Source: an uncultured Lachnospiraceae bacterium
GTDB lineage: Bacteria > Bacillota > Clostridia > Lachnospirales > Lachnospiraceae
Length of the DNA stretch: 41,888 nucleotides
Assembly: GCA_910579425.1 (NCBI GenBank)
Contig: CAJTVL010000034.1
Location: forward strand, 1 to 41,888
Reading direction: 5' to 3'
The translations under genes and the position numbers were made by a program. Positions 16,613 through 24,082 of the stretch are shown in pieces (positions within the stretch are counted from its first letter, which is position 1; each line of letters begins with the position of its first letter). Below the pieces are notes generated by a model. It did no database searches, was not told the origin of the DNA, and saw only the letters and a list, made by a program, of their open reading frames with translations.

Positions 16613-18037
16613 CTATACAATCCTTCTCACCGATAGAATCTCCTTATAAGTAGCGTTGGTGATCTTAATCCCTGAGCGCTGGGTGCTGGCGTGTACAATC
16701 TGTCCATTGCCAATGTAAATGCCTACATGTCCTGCATAACAGATTACGTCCCCGGGCTGTGCCTCAGAGTAGGAAACTCCTGATCCTGAACTTCTCAGAG
16801 AGTAGGAGGTTCTGGGAACACTATAGCCAAAATCCTGATACACCCTCCACACAAAGCCGGAACAATCCGCTCCCTGCGTCAGGCTGGTTCCTCCCGGCAC
16901 ATAAGGATTCCCGATAAACTGGCAGGCGTAGTTCGCAATCTGCTGCCCCTTTCCCCCGGAGCCGGAATAGCTGGACGCGGAAGCATATCCCGAGGAGGAG
17001 CTGCTGCCGGAATCTGACTGTGAGCTTCCTGAGGAAGAAGACGAAGAATTCTCCGAACTGTCTGCGCCGGAATCCTCCGAATCGTTTTGGGAAGCCTCTC
17101 TCTGGGCCGCCTCCATCTCCGCCTGCCGCTGCAGCGCCAGCTCCTGGGCTTTTCTTGCCTCCTCCTCCAGCCGCCTGGCCTCCTCAATCTGAGACTGCTT
17201 ATCGGCGGCTTCCGATTCCAATTTCCGGATCGCCTCATTCTGCTTCTTGATATTGGCCTTATAGACTGCCGCCTCCTGCCTTGCCTGGGCAAGCAGCACC
17301 TCGTAATTGTCATACTGCGCCTGCTTTTCATCTAAAATGATTTCCAGGCTTTCTTTCTCCTCCTCCAACTCATGCTGCTGGGCTTCCAGCTCGGCTCTCT
17401 CTTCTTCAAGCCGGGCCTTTAAGGCCTCCACGGCCTCCCGTGCCTCCTGATACCTTTCCAGCATATTGCGGTCATACTCATAAAGCCGCTCCACGTACTC
17501 CACTTTGTTGATAATATCGCTGAAGCTCTTGCCGCTTAAAAGGATTTCCAGATAGGTGGAATCCCCTTTTTCATACATGAACTTGATCCGCAGCTTCATA
17601 GCCTCATACTGCTGCTGCTCTACGGCCATTGCCTCCTCGCATTCCCTGGAGGTTTCCTCGATCTGCTCCTCTTTCTCTCCGATCTCCTCTTCTATCATCT
17701 CCACGCTGGCAATCGTTTCAACCAGTGCGGCGTCAATCTCGTCAATCTCCTCTGCCACCTCGTTTGCATCGGACTGGATGGAGTCGGCCTTTCCGGCGGC
17801 TTTGTTGTAGTTCTGCTGCTCCTGCTGCCGTCTGGCATCGGCCTCCCGCCTCTGCCGCTCCAGTTCCTGCTTTTCTCTCTCCAGATCGGAAACGGAAGCG
17901 GCAGCCGCCGGCTCTGCCGCCCAGGTCATCACTGCCAATGTCAACAGGACCGCCAAATATCTGACCCCTCTTCTGTTCTTACGCACCTGCCATACACCTT
18001 CCCCTTCATACCGTGCCTTAACCATTCTTATCCGCAT
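16613..18037 (-). CDS. Secreted NlpC/P60 peptidoglycan hydrolase with PcsB-like coiled coil
   Basis: The 474-residue protein has an N-terminal signal segment (RYLAVLLTLAVMTWAAEPAAAA) and a long coiled coil (about 50-290) rich in Glu, Gln and Arg. A Ser/Gly-rich linker and a C-terminal NlpC/P60 domain (362-474) follow. Catalytic Cys is in GADCSGFVW (392) and His in GHVGIYIG (437), with a third polar residue in IVHAS (about 449). It should cut D-Glu-diamino acid bonds in peptidoglycan stems, and the coiled coil suggests control by a division complex such as FtsEX, as for PcsB. The start at 18037 has AAGGA; a GTG at 17986 would give a more standard signal peptide. It lies in an operon between the FKBP lipoprotein and ClpX. 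Confidence 0.92.
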   Translation of the reverse strand: MRIRMVKARYEGEGVWQVRKNRRGVRYLAVLLTLAVMTWAAEPAAAASVSDLEREKQELERQRREADARRQQEQQNYNKAAGKADSIQSDANEVAEEIDEIDAALVETIASVEMIEEEIGEKEEQIEETSRECEEAMAVEQQQYEAMKLRIKFMYEKGDSTYLEILLSGKSFSDIINKVEYVERLYEYDRNMLERYQEAREAVEALKARLEEERAELEAQQHELEEEKESLEIILDEKQAQYDNYEVLLAQARQEAAVYKANIKKQNEAIRKLESEAADKQSQIEEARRLEEEARKAQELALQRQAEMEAAQREASQNDSEDSGADSSENSSSSSSGSSQSDSGSSSSSGYASASSYSGSGGKGQQIANYACQFIGNPYVPGGTSLTQGADCSGFVWRVYQDFGYSVPRTSYSLRSSGSGVSYSEAQPGDVICYAGHVGIYIGNGQIVHASTQRSGIKITNATYKEILSVRRIV

Positions 18038-18073
18038 CTTCAGATCCTTAGGAATCCGCCGGTTCTCTCTTAG

Positions 18074-19126
18074 TTACGCCTCCGGGCTTATCACCGACGC
18101 CTTTTCGGCAAGAAATTTTCCCACCTTCTCCAGCAAAAGGAACTCTCTGTAAGCTTCCTCGTCCACACCGCTTCTCCCGCTAAGGCTTTCCGCAAGCTCC
18201 TCATCTGTTACTGTGATTTTCTCTTGATCTGCAATGGCGGATACCAGAATATAACTCTTTGCCATCTCTTTGGCCTGGTCTGTGAGCGTTTCCTCATAAT
18301 CCTCAGCCGCACCGCCATAGGCTCTTGCAACGTAATCCCCGATTTCCAAGTTACTGTATTCGGCATAGGCGTTGGCGTTGCTCATCAGCATGTCCTTAAG
18401 ACGCCCCACCATTCCTGCAGGAGGCTCCTCAAAAACGCTGCTCTCCTGCGCCGCTGTCAGAGCCGCATCTAATTTTTCATCTTCATAGACGGCCTCTGCC
18501 TGCTCTAAAAGCCCTTCATAAAGATAATTCCGATAGTCCTCCACCGTTTCACAGCCTGCAAGGTTAAGCCCGGCCACATATTCGTCTGTAAGTTCCGCCT
18601 CCACAGGCTCTTTGATACTGTTAAGCGTCACAGTAAATACTACAGGCGCGCCGGAAAGATCCGGGTTTGGTTTATAGGGATCCGGAAAATTCAAATCAAG
18701 ATCCTTCGTCTCTCCAATCCCCATCCCAATCACACCGTCCTCAAAGCCCGGGATAAAAGAGCCGGAGCCGATAGCAAGATCATACCCCTGGGAGGTACCT
18801 CCGTCAAAAGCCACGCCGTCTCTCTTTCCCTCAAAATCAATATTCACCAAATCCCCTGACTGCACACTGCGGTCCGTCACCTCCTTGTAGGAGGGATTGC
18901 TCATCAGAAGGTACTCTATATAGCCGTCCAAATACTCGTCCGTCACCTCCGGCTCCGCAACCACAAGTTCCAGCCCGTCGTAATTTCCCAGAATCACGTA
19001 ATCCTTAGCCTTAAAATCGGAAAGATATTTCATCTCCTCCTCAGACTTCCCGCACGCCGTGAAAATCCCTGCTATCGCCAAAGCGGCAATGACCGCCGGA
19101 AATTTCTTTTTTATTGAAAAATTCAT
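18074..19126 (-). CDS. FKBP-type peptidyl-prolyl isomerase lipoprotein, trigger-factor-like
   Basis: The 350-residue protein begins with a lipoprotein signal (lipobox IFTAC, Cys at about residue 25). It has an FKBP domain at about 85-175 (GDLVNIDFEGKRDGVAFDGG, GSFIPGFEDGVIGMGIGE) and a C-terminal helical region resembling the trigger factor chaperone domain, but lacks the ribosome-binding domain. It should act outside the cytoplasmic membrane in folding exported proteins. The ATG at 19126 has AAAAGGAGAG. It is first in the operon with the NlpC/P60 hydrolase and ClpX; the 36-base gap to the next gene supports cotranscription. The promoter probably lies in the 200-bp divergent region to the right. 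Confidence 0.9.
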   Translation of the reverse strand: MNFSIKKKFPAVIAALAIAGIFTACGKSEEEMKYLSDFKAKDYVILGNYDGLELVVAEPEVTDEYLDGYIEYLLMSNPSYKEVTDRSVQSGDLVNIDFEGKRDGVAFDGGTSQGYDLAIGSGSFIPGFEDGVIGMGIGETKDLDLNFPDPYKPNPDLSGAPVVFTVTLNSIKEPVEAELTDEYVAGLNLAGCETVEDYRNYLYEGLLEQAEAVYEDEKLDAALTAAQESSVFEEPPAGMVGRLKDMLMSNANAYAEYSNLEIGDYVARAYGGAAEDYEETLTDQAKEMAKSYILVSAIADQEKITVTDEELAESLSGRSGVDEEAYREFLLLEKVGKFLAEKASVISPEA

Positions 19127-19243
19127 ACTATTTTCTCTCCTTTTGCTGTCAATTAAAAGACACCTCTCTTTTTATATCATAAAAACGCCTGAAACGAAAG
19201 TCTTTGTCCCTTTTTTTATAAATAATTCATGATTGAAAAGCCC

Positions 19244-19272
19244 TTGCCTATTTCTCCCGGAAATGCTAAAAT
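19244..19272 (+). promoter_or_regulatory. Sigma-A promoter of the small membrane protein gene
   Basis: TTGCCT (19244-19249), a 17-base spacer and TAAAAT (19267-19272) lie 58 bases before the start codon at 19331. Spacing and hexamers are near consensus. Confidence 0.7.
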
Positions 19273-19330
19273 ATGTTTTATCGTTGCCGGATTCGTTACA
19301 AATTCCACACCGGTACCAAGGAGGGCTTCC

Positions 19331-19807
19331 ATGAAGACTGCATCTATCGTTTTACTGGTTATTCTTGCGATTTTGATCATCGCGCTTGTGGCACTGTATT
19401 TCCTGGGAAGAAAGGCGCAGAGGAAGCAGGCCCAGCAGCAGGAACAGATCAATGCCATGAAGCAGACCGTTTCCATGCTGATCATAGATAAGAAACGAAT
19501 GAAGATCAAGGATTCCGGTCTTCCCCAGATGGTCATCGACCAGACTCCCAAGCTGCTGCGTTCTTCCAAAATGCCTATTGTCAAGGCAAAAGTCGGCCCG
19601 CAGATCATGTCCTTGGTCTGTGAGGAACGGATTTTTGATTCCGTCCCTATAAAAAAAGAAGTAAAAGCGGTGGTAAGCGGTATCTATATCACAGATGTAA
19701 AGGGGCTTCACGGAAAATCCGTTCCCGTTCCCGCCAAGAAAAAGGGCTTCTTCAAGCGTGCCCTTGAAAGGGCGCAGGAGAAGGCCGGGGCAAAGCCAGT
19801 CAAATAG
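19331..19807 (+). CDS. Conserved Lachnospiraceae membrane-anchored protein, function unknown
   Basis: The 158-residue product starts at 19331 behind AAGGAGGG and begins MKTASIVLLVILAILIIALV, one N-terminal membrane segment. A short Gln/Lys-rich coiled stretch (KAQRKQAQQQEQINAMKQ) and a compact domain with VSMLIIDKKRMKIKD, VKAKVGPQIMSLVCEERIF and VKAVVSGIYITDVKG follow, then a basic tail. Topology is probably N-out, C-in, with the domain in the cytoplasm. Similar proteins are widespread in Lachnospiraceae but I know of no assigned function. It is a single-gene unit with its own promoter, divergent from the FKBP operon, and ends at a terminator shared with DUF1934. Confidence 0.82.
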   Translation: MKTASIVLLVILAILIIALVALYFLGRKAQRKQAQQQEQINAMKQTVSMLIIDKKRMKIKDSGLPQMVIDQTPKLLRSSKMPIVKAKVGPQIMSLVCEERIFDSVPIKKEVKAVVSGIYITDVKGLHGKSVPVPAKKKGFFKRALERAQEKAGAKPVK

Positions 19808-19874
19808 AATGGCTGTACATCCACTGCCGCGTTTTGCGGCAGGCAAATAAGGGAATGCGGTTTCCTAATATGAC

Positions 19875-19900
19875 AAAAAACGGGCTTAGCCCGTTTTTTT
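19875..19900. terminator. Bidirectional terminator between convergent genes
   Basis: CGGGC, loop TTA, GCCCG flanked by AAAAAA on the left and TTTTTTT on the right serves the plus-strand membrane protein gene and the minus-strand DUF1934 gene, whose stop codon lies within it. A second stem (CTGCCGC/GCGGCAG, 19824-19842) without a T-run precedes it. Confidence 0.9.
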
Positions 19901-20342
19901 ATGCCAGCCGGATCCCCTCTTTTCTCGGACGGAGTTCCATCTCGATTTTACAGTCCGCCAGATACTGGTAATTCGCCTCCAGCGTATACGCTACCTGAAC
20001 CCGGATTTGATTTTCCTTTTCCTCCACCGATATGGATTCCGTATCCACCCCGATCAGGATGTTTCCGTAGGGAGTCAGATAACTGGTGATATTCTTTTTG
20101 TTTTCCTCAAAAATCATCCGCACATTGACCAGCCCTTTTTTAAAGACTTCCACATAGGAATCCTGAAAGCGGATAATATTTCTGGTAGTATCCGTGTAGC
20201 CCTCTGTCATTTCATCGTAAACTATGTAGTGGCTGCCGTTTTTCTGATAGTAATTTGCCGGAGTTATGGTCTCGATCTCCCCGGCGTCCTCGCTTTGCTC
20301 CATCTGAAGTCCCTTCAGGGACAAAAGCACCTCTTTTGTCAT
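19899..20342 (-). CDS. DUF1934 (YwiB-like) beta-barrel protein
   Basis: The 147-residue product begins MTKEVLLSLKGLQ and shows the DUF1934 pattern of alternating beta strands: YYQKNGSHYIVYDEMTEG, then LTPYGNILIGVDTESISVEE, ending with VQVAYTLEANYQYLADCKIEMELRP. The fold is a small calycin-like barrel with unknown ligand. ATG 20342 is preferred to an in-frame TTG at 20354 because GGGAGG sits upstream at usable distance. The gene lies 52 bases after murI in the same operon, an order common in Clostridia, and ends at the bidirectional terminator. Confidence 0.9.
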   Translation of the reverse strand: MTKEVLLSLKGLQMEQSEDAGEIETITPANYYQKNGSHYIVYDEMTEGYTDTTRNIIRFQDSYVEVFKKGLVNVRMIFEENKKNITSYLTPYGNILIGVDTESISVEEKENQIRVQVAYTLEANYQYLADCKIEMELRPRKEGIRLA

Positions 20343-20394
20343 AAATCCCTTCAACCTCCCTGCCGCGGACGGATCCGGCGGCTGATTCCCATAA

Positions 20395-21219
20395 CTAATA
20401 CTCTTCTATATTGACTGTCTTGGCAGACAAAATTCCATACTTTATGATGGAATTTGCAAACCGCTTGAACTTCTCCGCAGCATCGCTGACAAAAAAACGA
20501 TACCTGTCCTGGCCAAGGCCAGGGTTTTCATTGTTCTCCAGCTCCTGCTCCTGGAGCAGTATTTTCAGCTCCCGTGCCGTCTCATAGGCCGGATTCACAA
20601 GCCTGACCTGCTCTCCCATGATTTTCCCCAGCGTGGTGCGGATCAGGGGATAATGGGTGCAGCCCAGGATCAGGGTATCGATGCCTGTATCGATCAGTTC
20701 TTCCAGATACCGCCTGGCAATCTCGTCCGTCACCGGATCCTGCCAGAGCCCTTCCTCCACAAGAGGTACAAACAGGGGACATGCCTTCCCTGTCACCCGC
20801 ATCCCGGGGCTGATTTCTTTTATGTACCTGGAATAAATTCCGCTGCTGATGGTTCCTTCCGTGCCGATGACGCCGATATGCCCGTTAACGGTAGCCTCCA
20901 CTGCCGTCCTCGCCCCCGGCTTCACCACCCCGATCATGGGGATGTCCGTTTCCTTTTCTATCTCGTCCAGCGCGTAAGCGCTGGCCGTATTGCAGGCCAC
21001 CACAATCGCTTTCACCTGCTGAGTCTGCAAAAAACGCAGGATCTGCCGGGAGTATTTGGTGATCGTCTCCCTTGATTTATTTCCGTAGGGCACTCTGGCG
21101 GTATCGCCAAAATATATTATCTTTTCATTGGGCGTCTGGCGCATGATCTCCCTTGCCACCGTAAGCCCTCCTATGCCGGAATCAAAAACCCCCACCGGCG
21201 CAGTCCTGTCCTTCATCAT
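20395..21219 (-). CDS. murI: Glutamate racemase
   Basis: The enzyme makes D-glutamate for peptidoglycan from L-glutamate. The 274-residue product starts APVGVFDSGIGGLTVAREI after a short lead. It has the two catalytic Cys motifs, VVACNTASA (about residue 84) and LILGCTHYPL (about 195), and the YFGDTARVPYG block. The length fits the family. ATG 21219 is chosen because AGAGGAAAAGAG lies upstream; ATG 21243 is also in frame but has a poorly spaced site. The start overlaps the end of the upstream small membrane protein gene by about 38 bases. It lies in the ispE-gntR-murI-DUF1934 operon. Confidence 0.95.
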   Translation of the reverse strand: MMKDRTAPVGVFDSGIGGLTVAREIMRQTPNEKIIYFGDTARVPYGNKSRETITKYSRQILRFLQTQQVKAIVVACNTASAYALDEIEKETDIPMIGVVKPGARTAVEATVNGHIGVIGTEGTISSGIYSRYIKEISPGMRVTGKACPLFVPLVEEGLWQDPVTDEIARRYLEELIDTGIDTLILGCTHYPLIRTTLGKIMGEQVRLVNPAYETARELKILLQEQELENNENPGLGQDRYRFFVSDAAEKFKRFANSIIKYGILSAKTVNIEEY

Positions 21220-21568
21220 CCAATCTCTTTTCCTCTGCCGCATTTTCCTTTATTTGACATATATATTCCGCAAGCCGGCTTTTTATACGGATTTCTCCGC
21301 TCTGCCAGCCCTCTCCCCGGAAATTCCAGGGGTTCTCCCGCTCCGTAAAAACGGCCCTGGCATCTGAGCTCTGCGCCGTCTCCTGCTCAAAAGCCTCCTG
21401 CCCGCAGGTCTTATCCCGGCGCGCCTGCCACCCGCCCGCTTCGTATGCTTCTTCCCGGCCCGTTTCTTCTTCATAGGCTTCCACACCCGGGCAAAGATCA
21501 GGATAGACAAACCCCCACCACCCCAGGGTTCCCACAAATAAAAAAACTGCTTCGCATATTTTTCTCAT
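21182..21568 (-). CDS. Small single-pass protein upstream of murI, function unknown
   Basis: The 128-residue product has an N-terminal hydrophobic segment (ICEAVFLFVGTLGWWGFVYP), an acidic, probably disordered middle and a C-terminal block GEIRIKSRLAEYICQIKENAAEEK that looks ordered. A good site, AAAGGATGAGAG, precedes ATG 21568, and codon use resembles its neighbours. It overlaps the 5' end of murI. I do not recognise a named family. Topology suggests a membrane-anchored protein with an exposed tail; the role is unknown. Being in one transcription unit with murI hints at a cell-envelope function, which is inference only. Confidence 0.6.
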   Translation of the reverse strand: MRKICEAVFLFVGTLGWWGFVYPDLCPGVEAYEEETGREEAYEAGGWQARRDKTCGQEAFEQETAQSSDARAVFTERENPWNFRGEGWQSGEIRIKSRLAEYICQIKENAAEEKRLDDEGQDCAGGGF

Positions 21569-21611
21569 ATACTCTCATCCTTTACTGATTTCTGATAAGA
21601 GTATTTCCGTT

Positions 21612-22310
21612 TCAGCGCCTTCTATTCAGCCTTTCTTCATTCTCCAGCCGGATCTGCCGAATAATTGATCTCTCCTGATTGTCAATATGAAGCCGTGCCG
21701 CCTCCGCTGCACGCTTCTTGTCCCGGCTGACGATGGCCTCATAGATTTCCCTGTGCTCGGCGATCAGATTATCATGCCTGCTCTCTTCTTTTATATAGAC
21801 GAAGCGGAAACGGTACATCTGCTCCGAAAGATTATTGACTAGCTGCTGCAGGCGCTTGTTGCCGGTAGCCTCCACGATAATGTCGTGAAGCGCCACATCC
21901 GCGCTGGCAATCACGGAAGCGTCCCCCTCCCGGACCGCCCTCTCAAATACCGCACAGGCCTCTAAGAGCCTGTTTGTATCCTCCTGGGTGATCCTGTCAC
22001 AGGCAAGCTCCACGCTGAGCGCATCCAACGCCCGCCTTACCTCCAGCACATCCTTGAGACTTTTTTCCGTAATCCCTGCCACCTCGGCTCCCCGCCTCGG
22101 TATCATAATAACAAGCCCTTCCAGCTCCAGCTTGCGGATTGCCTCCCGGATCGGCGTCCTGCTGACTCCCAGCCGGTTGGCAAGATGCACTTCCATCAAA
22201 CGTTCCCCCGGCTTTAGCGCTCCGGTGAGGATGGCCTTTCGCAATGTATTGAATACCACATCCCGAAGCGGTAAAAACTCATCCATCTCTACCTGTAACT
22301 GTCCATCCAT
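21612..22310 (-). CDS. GntR-family transcription regulator, FadR/FCD subfamily
   Basis: The 232-residue protein has an N-terminal winged helix (LRDVVFNTLRKAILTGALKPGERLMEVHLANRLGV, then SRTPIREAIRKLELEGLV), positions about 15-75. A helical FCD effector domain (about 85-220) follows, with conserved metal-ligand positions in DVALHDIIVEA and AEHREIYEAI. FCD regulators bind small carboxylates; the effector here is unknown. GGAAAGGAGG precedes the ATG. It sits 82 bases after ispE and 43 bases before the next gene. A dyad of TTTGTATA/TATACAAA upstream of ispE, like many GntR operators, could be its binding site, which would make it autoregulatory. Confidence 0.93.
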   Translation of the reverse strand: MDGQLQVEMDEFLPLRDVVFNTLRKAILTGALKPGERLMEVHLANRLGVSRTPIREAIRKLELEGLVIMIPRRGAEVAGITEKSLKDVLEVRRALDALSVELACDRITQEDTNRLLEACAVFERAVREGDASVIASADVALHDIIVEATGNKRLQQLVNNLSEQMYRFRFVYIKEESRHDNLIAEHREIYEAIVSRDKKRAAEAARLHIDNQERSIIRQIRLENEERLNRRR

Positions 22311-22392
22311 CTTACGCGGTCTCCTCCTTTCCCTATTTTAATTTCCATCCTAATATTGTTATCGTTATTTAGGGCATCTGCAATGGCATCTG

Positions 22393-23280
22393 TCATGCTC
22401 CTGCTGCCTTCTCGGGATTATAAAATTCTGTCACAAATACCTGTCCGGCCAGCCCAGCTCCTCTAATTTCCTTTGCAGCGCCTGCCGCCCTCTCTTTATC
22501 CGTAAACAAACCGAACACCGTAGGCCCGCTGCCGCTCATCAGGGCGTTTTCGGCTCCTCTCTCCAGCATTTTCCTTTTGATCTGATCAATCACCGGATAG
22601 GCCCTGACGGTAACTGTCTCCAGGACATTCCCCATCCTGCCGGTGATCCCTGCAAGGCTTCCTCTGCAGATGGCCTGGGTCATCCCGTCAATATCCGGAT
22701 GCTCCTTCAGTGTGTCGGCATGGAGATTTTCATACACAAATTTAGTGGAGACATCAATATCCGGCTTGGCTATCACCAGATGGCAGTCCGGCGGTGGGGG
22801 AAGCGCTGTAAGCCTCTCCCCGATCCCCTCTGCCAGCGCCGTTCCCCCCATAAGGCAGTAGGGAATATCCGCCCCAAGCCTGACCCCGATCCGCTGCATA
22901 TCCTGAAGGCTCATTCCAAGCCCAAAAAGCTCATTCAGCCCGTAAAACACTGCCGCCGCATCTGTGCTGCCCCCGGCCATTCCCGCCGCAATGGGGATCT
23001 GCTTCTTAAGAGTGATCTTCACGCCGAAGCTCTGCGCGCCGTATTCCTCAAAAATGGCCGCTGCCGCTTTATAAATCAGGTTGTCCTTCCCGGCAGGCAG
23101 CTCCTCTTTGTCCGATTTCAAAAAAATCCCCGGCTCCTCTGTCTTCTTGAAGGTCAGAAGATCCCAGATATCCACCGTCTGCATGACCATTTTCACTTCA
23201 TGATACCCGTCCGGACGGCGCCTGAGCACGTCCAATCCCAGATTGATCTTGGCGTAAGCCTTTCTACTGATACAGTCCAT
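22393..23280 (-). CDS. ispE: 4-diphosphocytidyl-2-C-methyl-D-erythritol kinase
   Basis: This GHMP kinase phosphorylates CDP-methylerythritol in the MEP pathway for isoprenoid precursors, including undecaprenyl phosphate for cell-wall synthesis. The 295-residue product begins MDCISRKAYAKINLGLDVL, the family N-terminus. It has the ATP motif PIAAGMAGGSTDAAA (about 95-109) and the C-terminal MSGSGPTVFGLF. Start 23280 is set by AGAAAGGAAAG and homology; an upstream in-frame ATG at 23337 adds an unrelated extension. It is the first gene of the ispE-gntR-orf-murI-DUF1934 unit. Confidence 0.95.
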   Translation of the reverse strand: MDCISRKAYAKINLGLDVLRRRPDGYHEVKMVMQTVDIWDLLTFKKTEEPGIFLKSDKEELPAGKDNLIYKAAAAIFEEYGAQSFGVKITLKKQIPIAAGMAGGSTDAAAVFYGLNELFGLGMSLQDMQRIGVRLGADIPYCLMGGTALAEGIGERLTALPPPPDCHLVIAKPDIDVSTKFVYENLHADTLKEHPDIDGMTQAICRGSLAGITGRMGNVLETVTVRAYPVIDQIKRKMLERGAENALMSGSGPTVFGLFTDKERAAGAAKEIRGAGLAGQVFVTEFYNPEKAAGA

Positions 23281-23378
23281 CTTCTTTCCTTTCTCTTCTG
23301 CGATGTACTTCGAGGGAACCATTATAGGAAGTGGCAAGTTAATCTGTCAGCCCCTGTAACGTTTCCTGTCAAACAGTG

Positions 23379-23423
23379 CTTTGTATACATTATACATTAT
23401 ATTGTATTTAATTATATACAAAG
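23379..23423 (-). promoter_or_regulatory. Promoter and putative GntR operator upstream of ispE
   Basis: CTTTGTATA (23379-23387) and TATACAAAG (23415-23423) are perfect 9-bp inverted repeats around an AT-rich core. On the minus strand the core contains two TATAAT hexamers. Extra TATAC half-sites lie inside. The pattern resembles GTATAC-type operators of GntR/FCD regulators, and such a regulator is the second gene of this operon. The -35 element is not clear. Confidence 0.5.
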
Positions 23424-23548
23424 GAAAGGGGTTCGTCAATGTTTATGGCGTCCTCCAAACGCAAAAAACTCTCGCACTCCCTCACAAAGTATGTTATGGT
23501 AAATATGTTATCAAAATAACATTCAACACATCAGATATTTCTAAAGCT

Positions 23549-23921
23549 TCAATGGGCCCGCACATACATGGCCGTGTCTCTCATCTCCATCACATCCGGG
23601 AATTCTCCCACACTGTCTTTGGTTTTGATAAACTCGCTGTAAGCGCCGCCGTTGCCGGGCTCTATGGTAACCGTAATGTCCGGATAGGTCTCGTTAAATT
23701 TCTCTACAATTTCGTTCATGGAAGCCTTGGCTCCCTCGTCACCGTCCGCAAAAATATAGGTCAGTTCCGTGGGCTCTGTGACGATAGCGTCTCCTGCGCC
23801 TTTCGTCTCTTCACCTGCGTCCGTCTGGGCATCCGGCTCCGGGCTCTGTTTCTATGCCTGCATTTGCTTCTATTTCTGCTCCTGCATTTTCCGCCGGGTT
23901 TATTTGTATCGGAAACGTCAT
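23549..23921 (-). pseudogene. Remnant of an ABC-transporter extracellular solute-binding protein
   Basis: Minus-strand translation gives a stretch with the clear N-terminal signature of a sugar-type solute-binding lipoprotein: TEPTELTYIFADGDEGAKAS, then MNEIVEKFNETYPDITV, then EPGNGGAYSEFIKTKDSVG and EFPDVMEMRDTAMYV, followed by a stop (23549-23551) after about 105 residues. Relatives are about 400-450 residues. A frame break occurs in the low-complexity linker near 23,830, and the lipoprotein signal peptide is missing; an ATG at 23921 opens the upstream frame but gives no signal. The fragment is truncated at both ends. It adjoins the GH88-GH43 operon, which suggests a lost sugar transporter. 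Confidence 0.8.
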
Positions 23922-24001
23922 AAATTTTCCCTTACAGCGTTTCCTATAGTTCGGTTGGCCTTCCGTTCCTGTTACGTGTACTATATCAGTTTTCAGAAAA
24001 G

Positions 24002-24040
24002 AAAAAAATGCACTTTTTATAGAGCAAAGTGCATTTTTTT
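24002..24040. terminator. Bidirectional terminator after the GH43 gene
   Basis: AAAAAAATGCACTTT (24002-24016) pairs perfectly with AAAGTGCATTTTTTT (24026-24040). On the minus strand it ends the GH88-GH43 operon, 43 bases past the GH43 stop. Confidence 0.88.
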
Positions 24041-24082
24041 AATCAATCCTTTTTTCAAATCAGCCATAATGGCTCTCTGCGC

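Noticed and set aside
19824..19842. Hairpin CTGCCGC/GCGGCAG after the plus-strand membrane protein gene as a separate terminator
   Set aside because: No T-run follows; the true terminator is the next stem at 19875-19900.
23381..23923. Plus-strand ORF of 180 codons in the ispE-GH43 gap
   Set aside because: It is antisense to the solute-binding protein remnant, which has clear family similarity on the minus strand. The ORF has no ribosome binding site.
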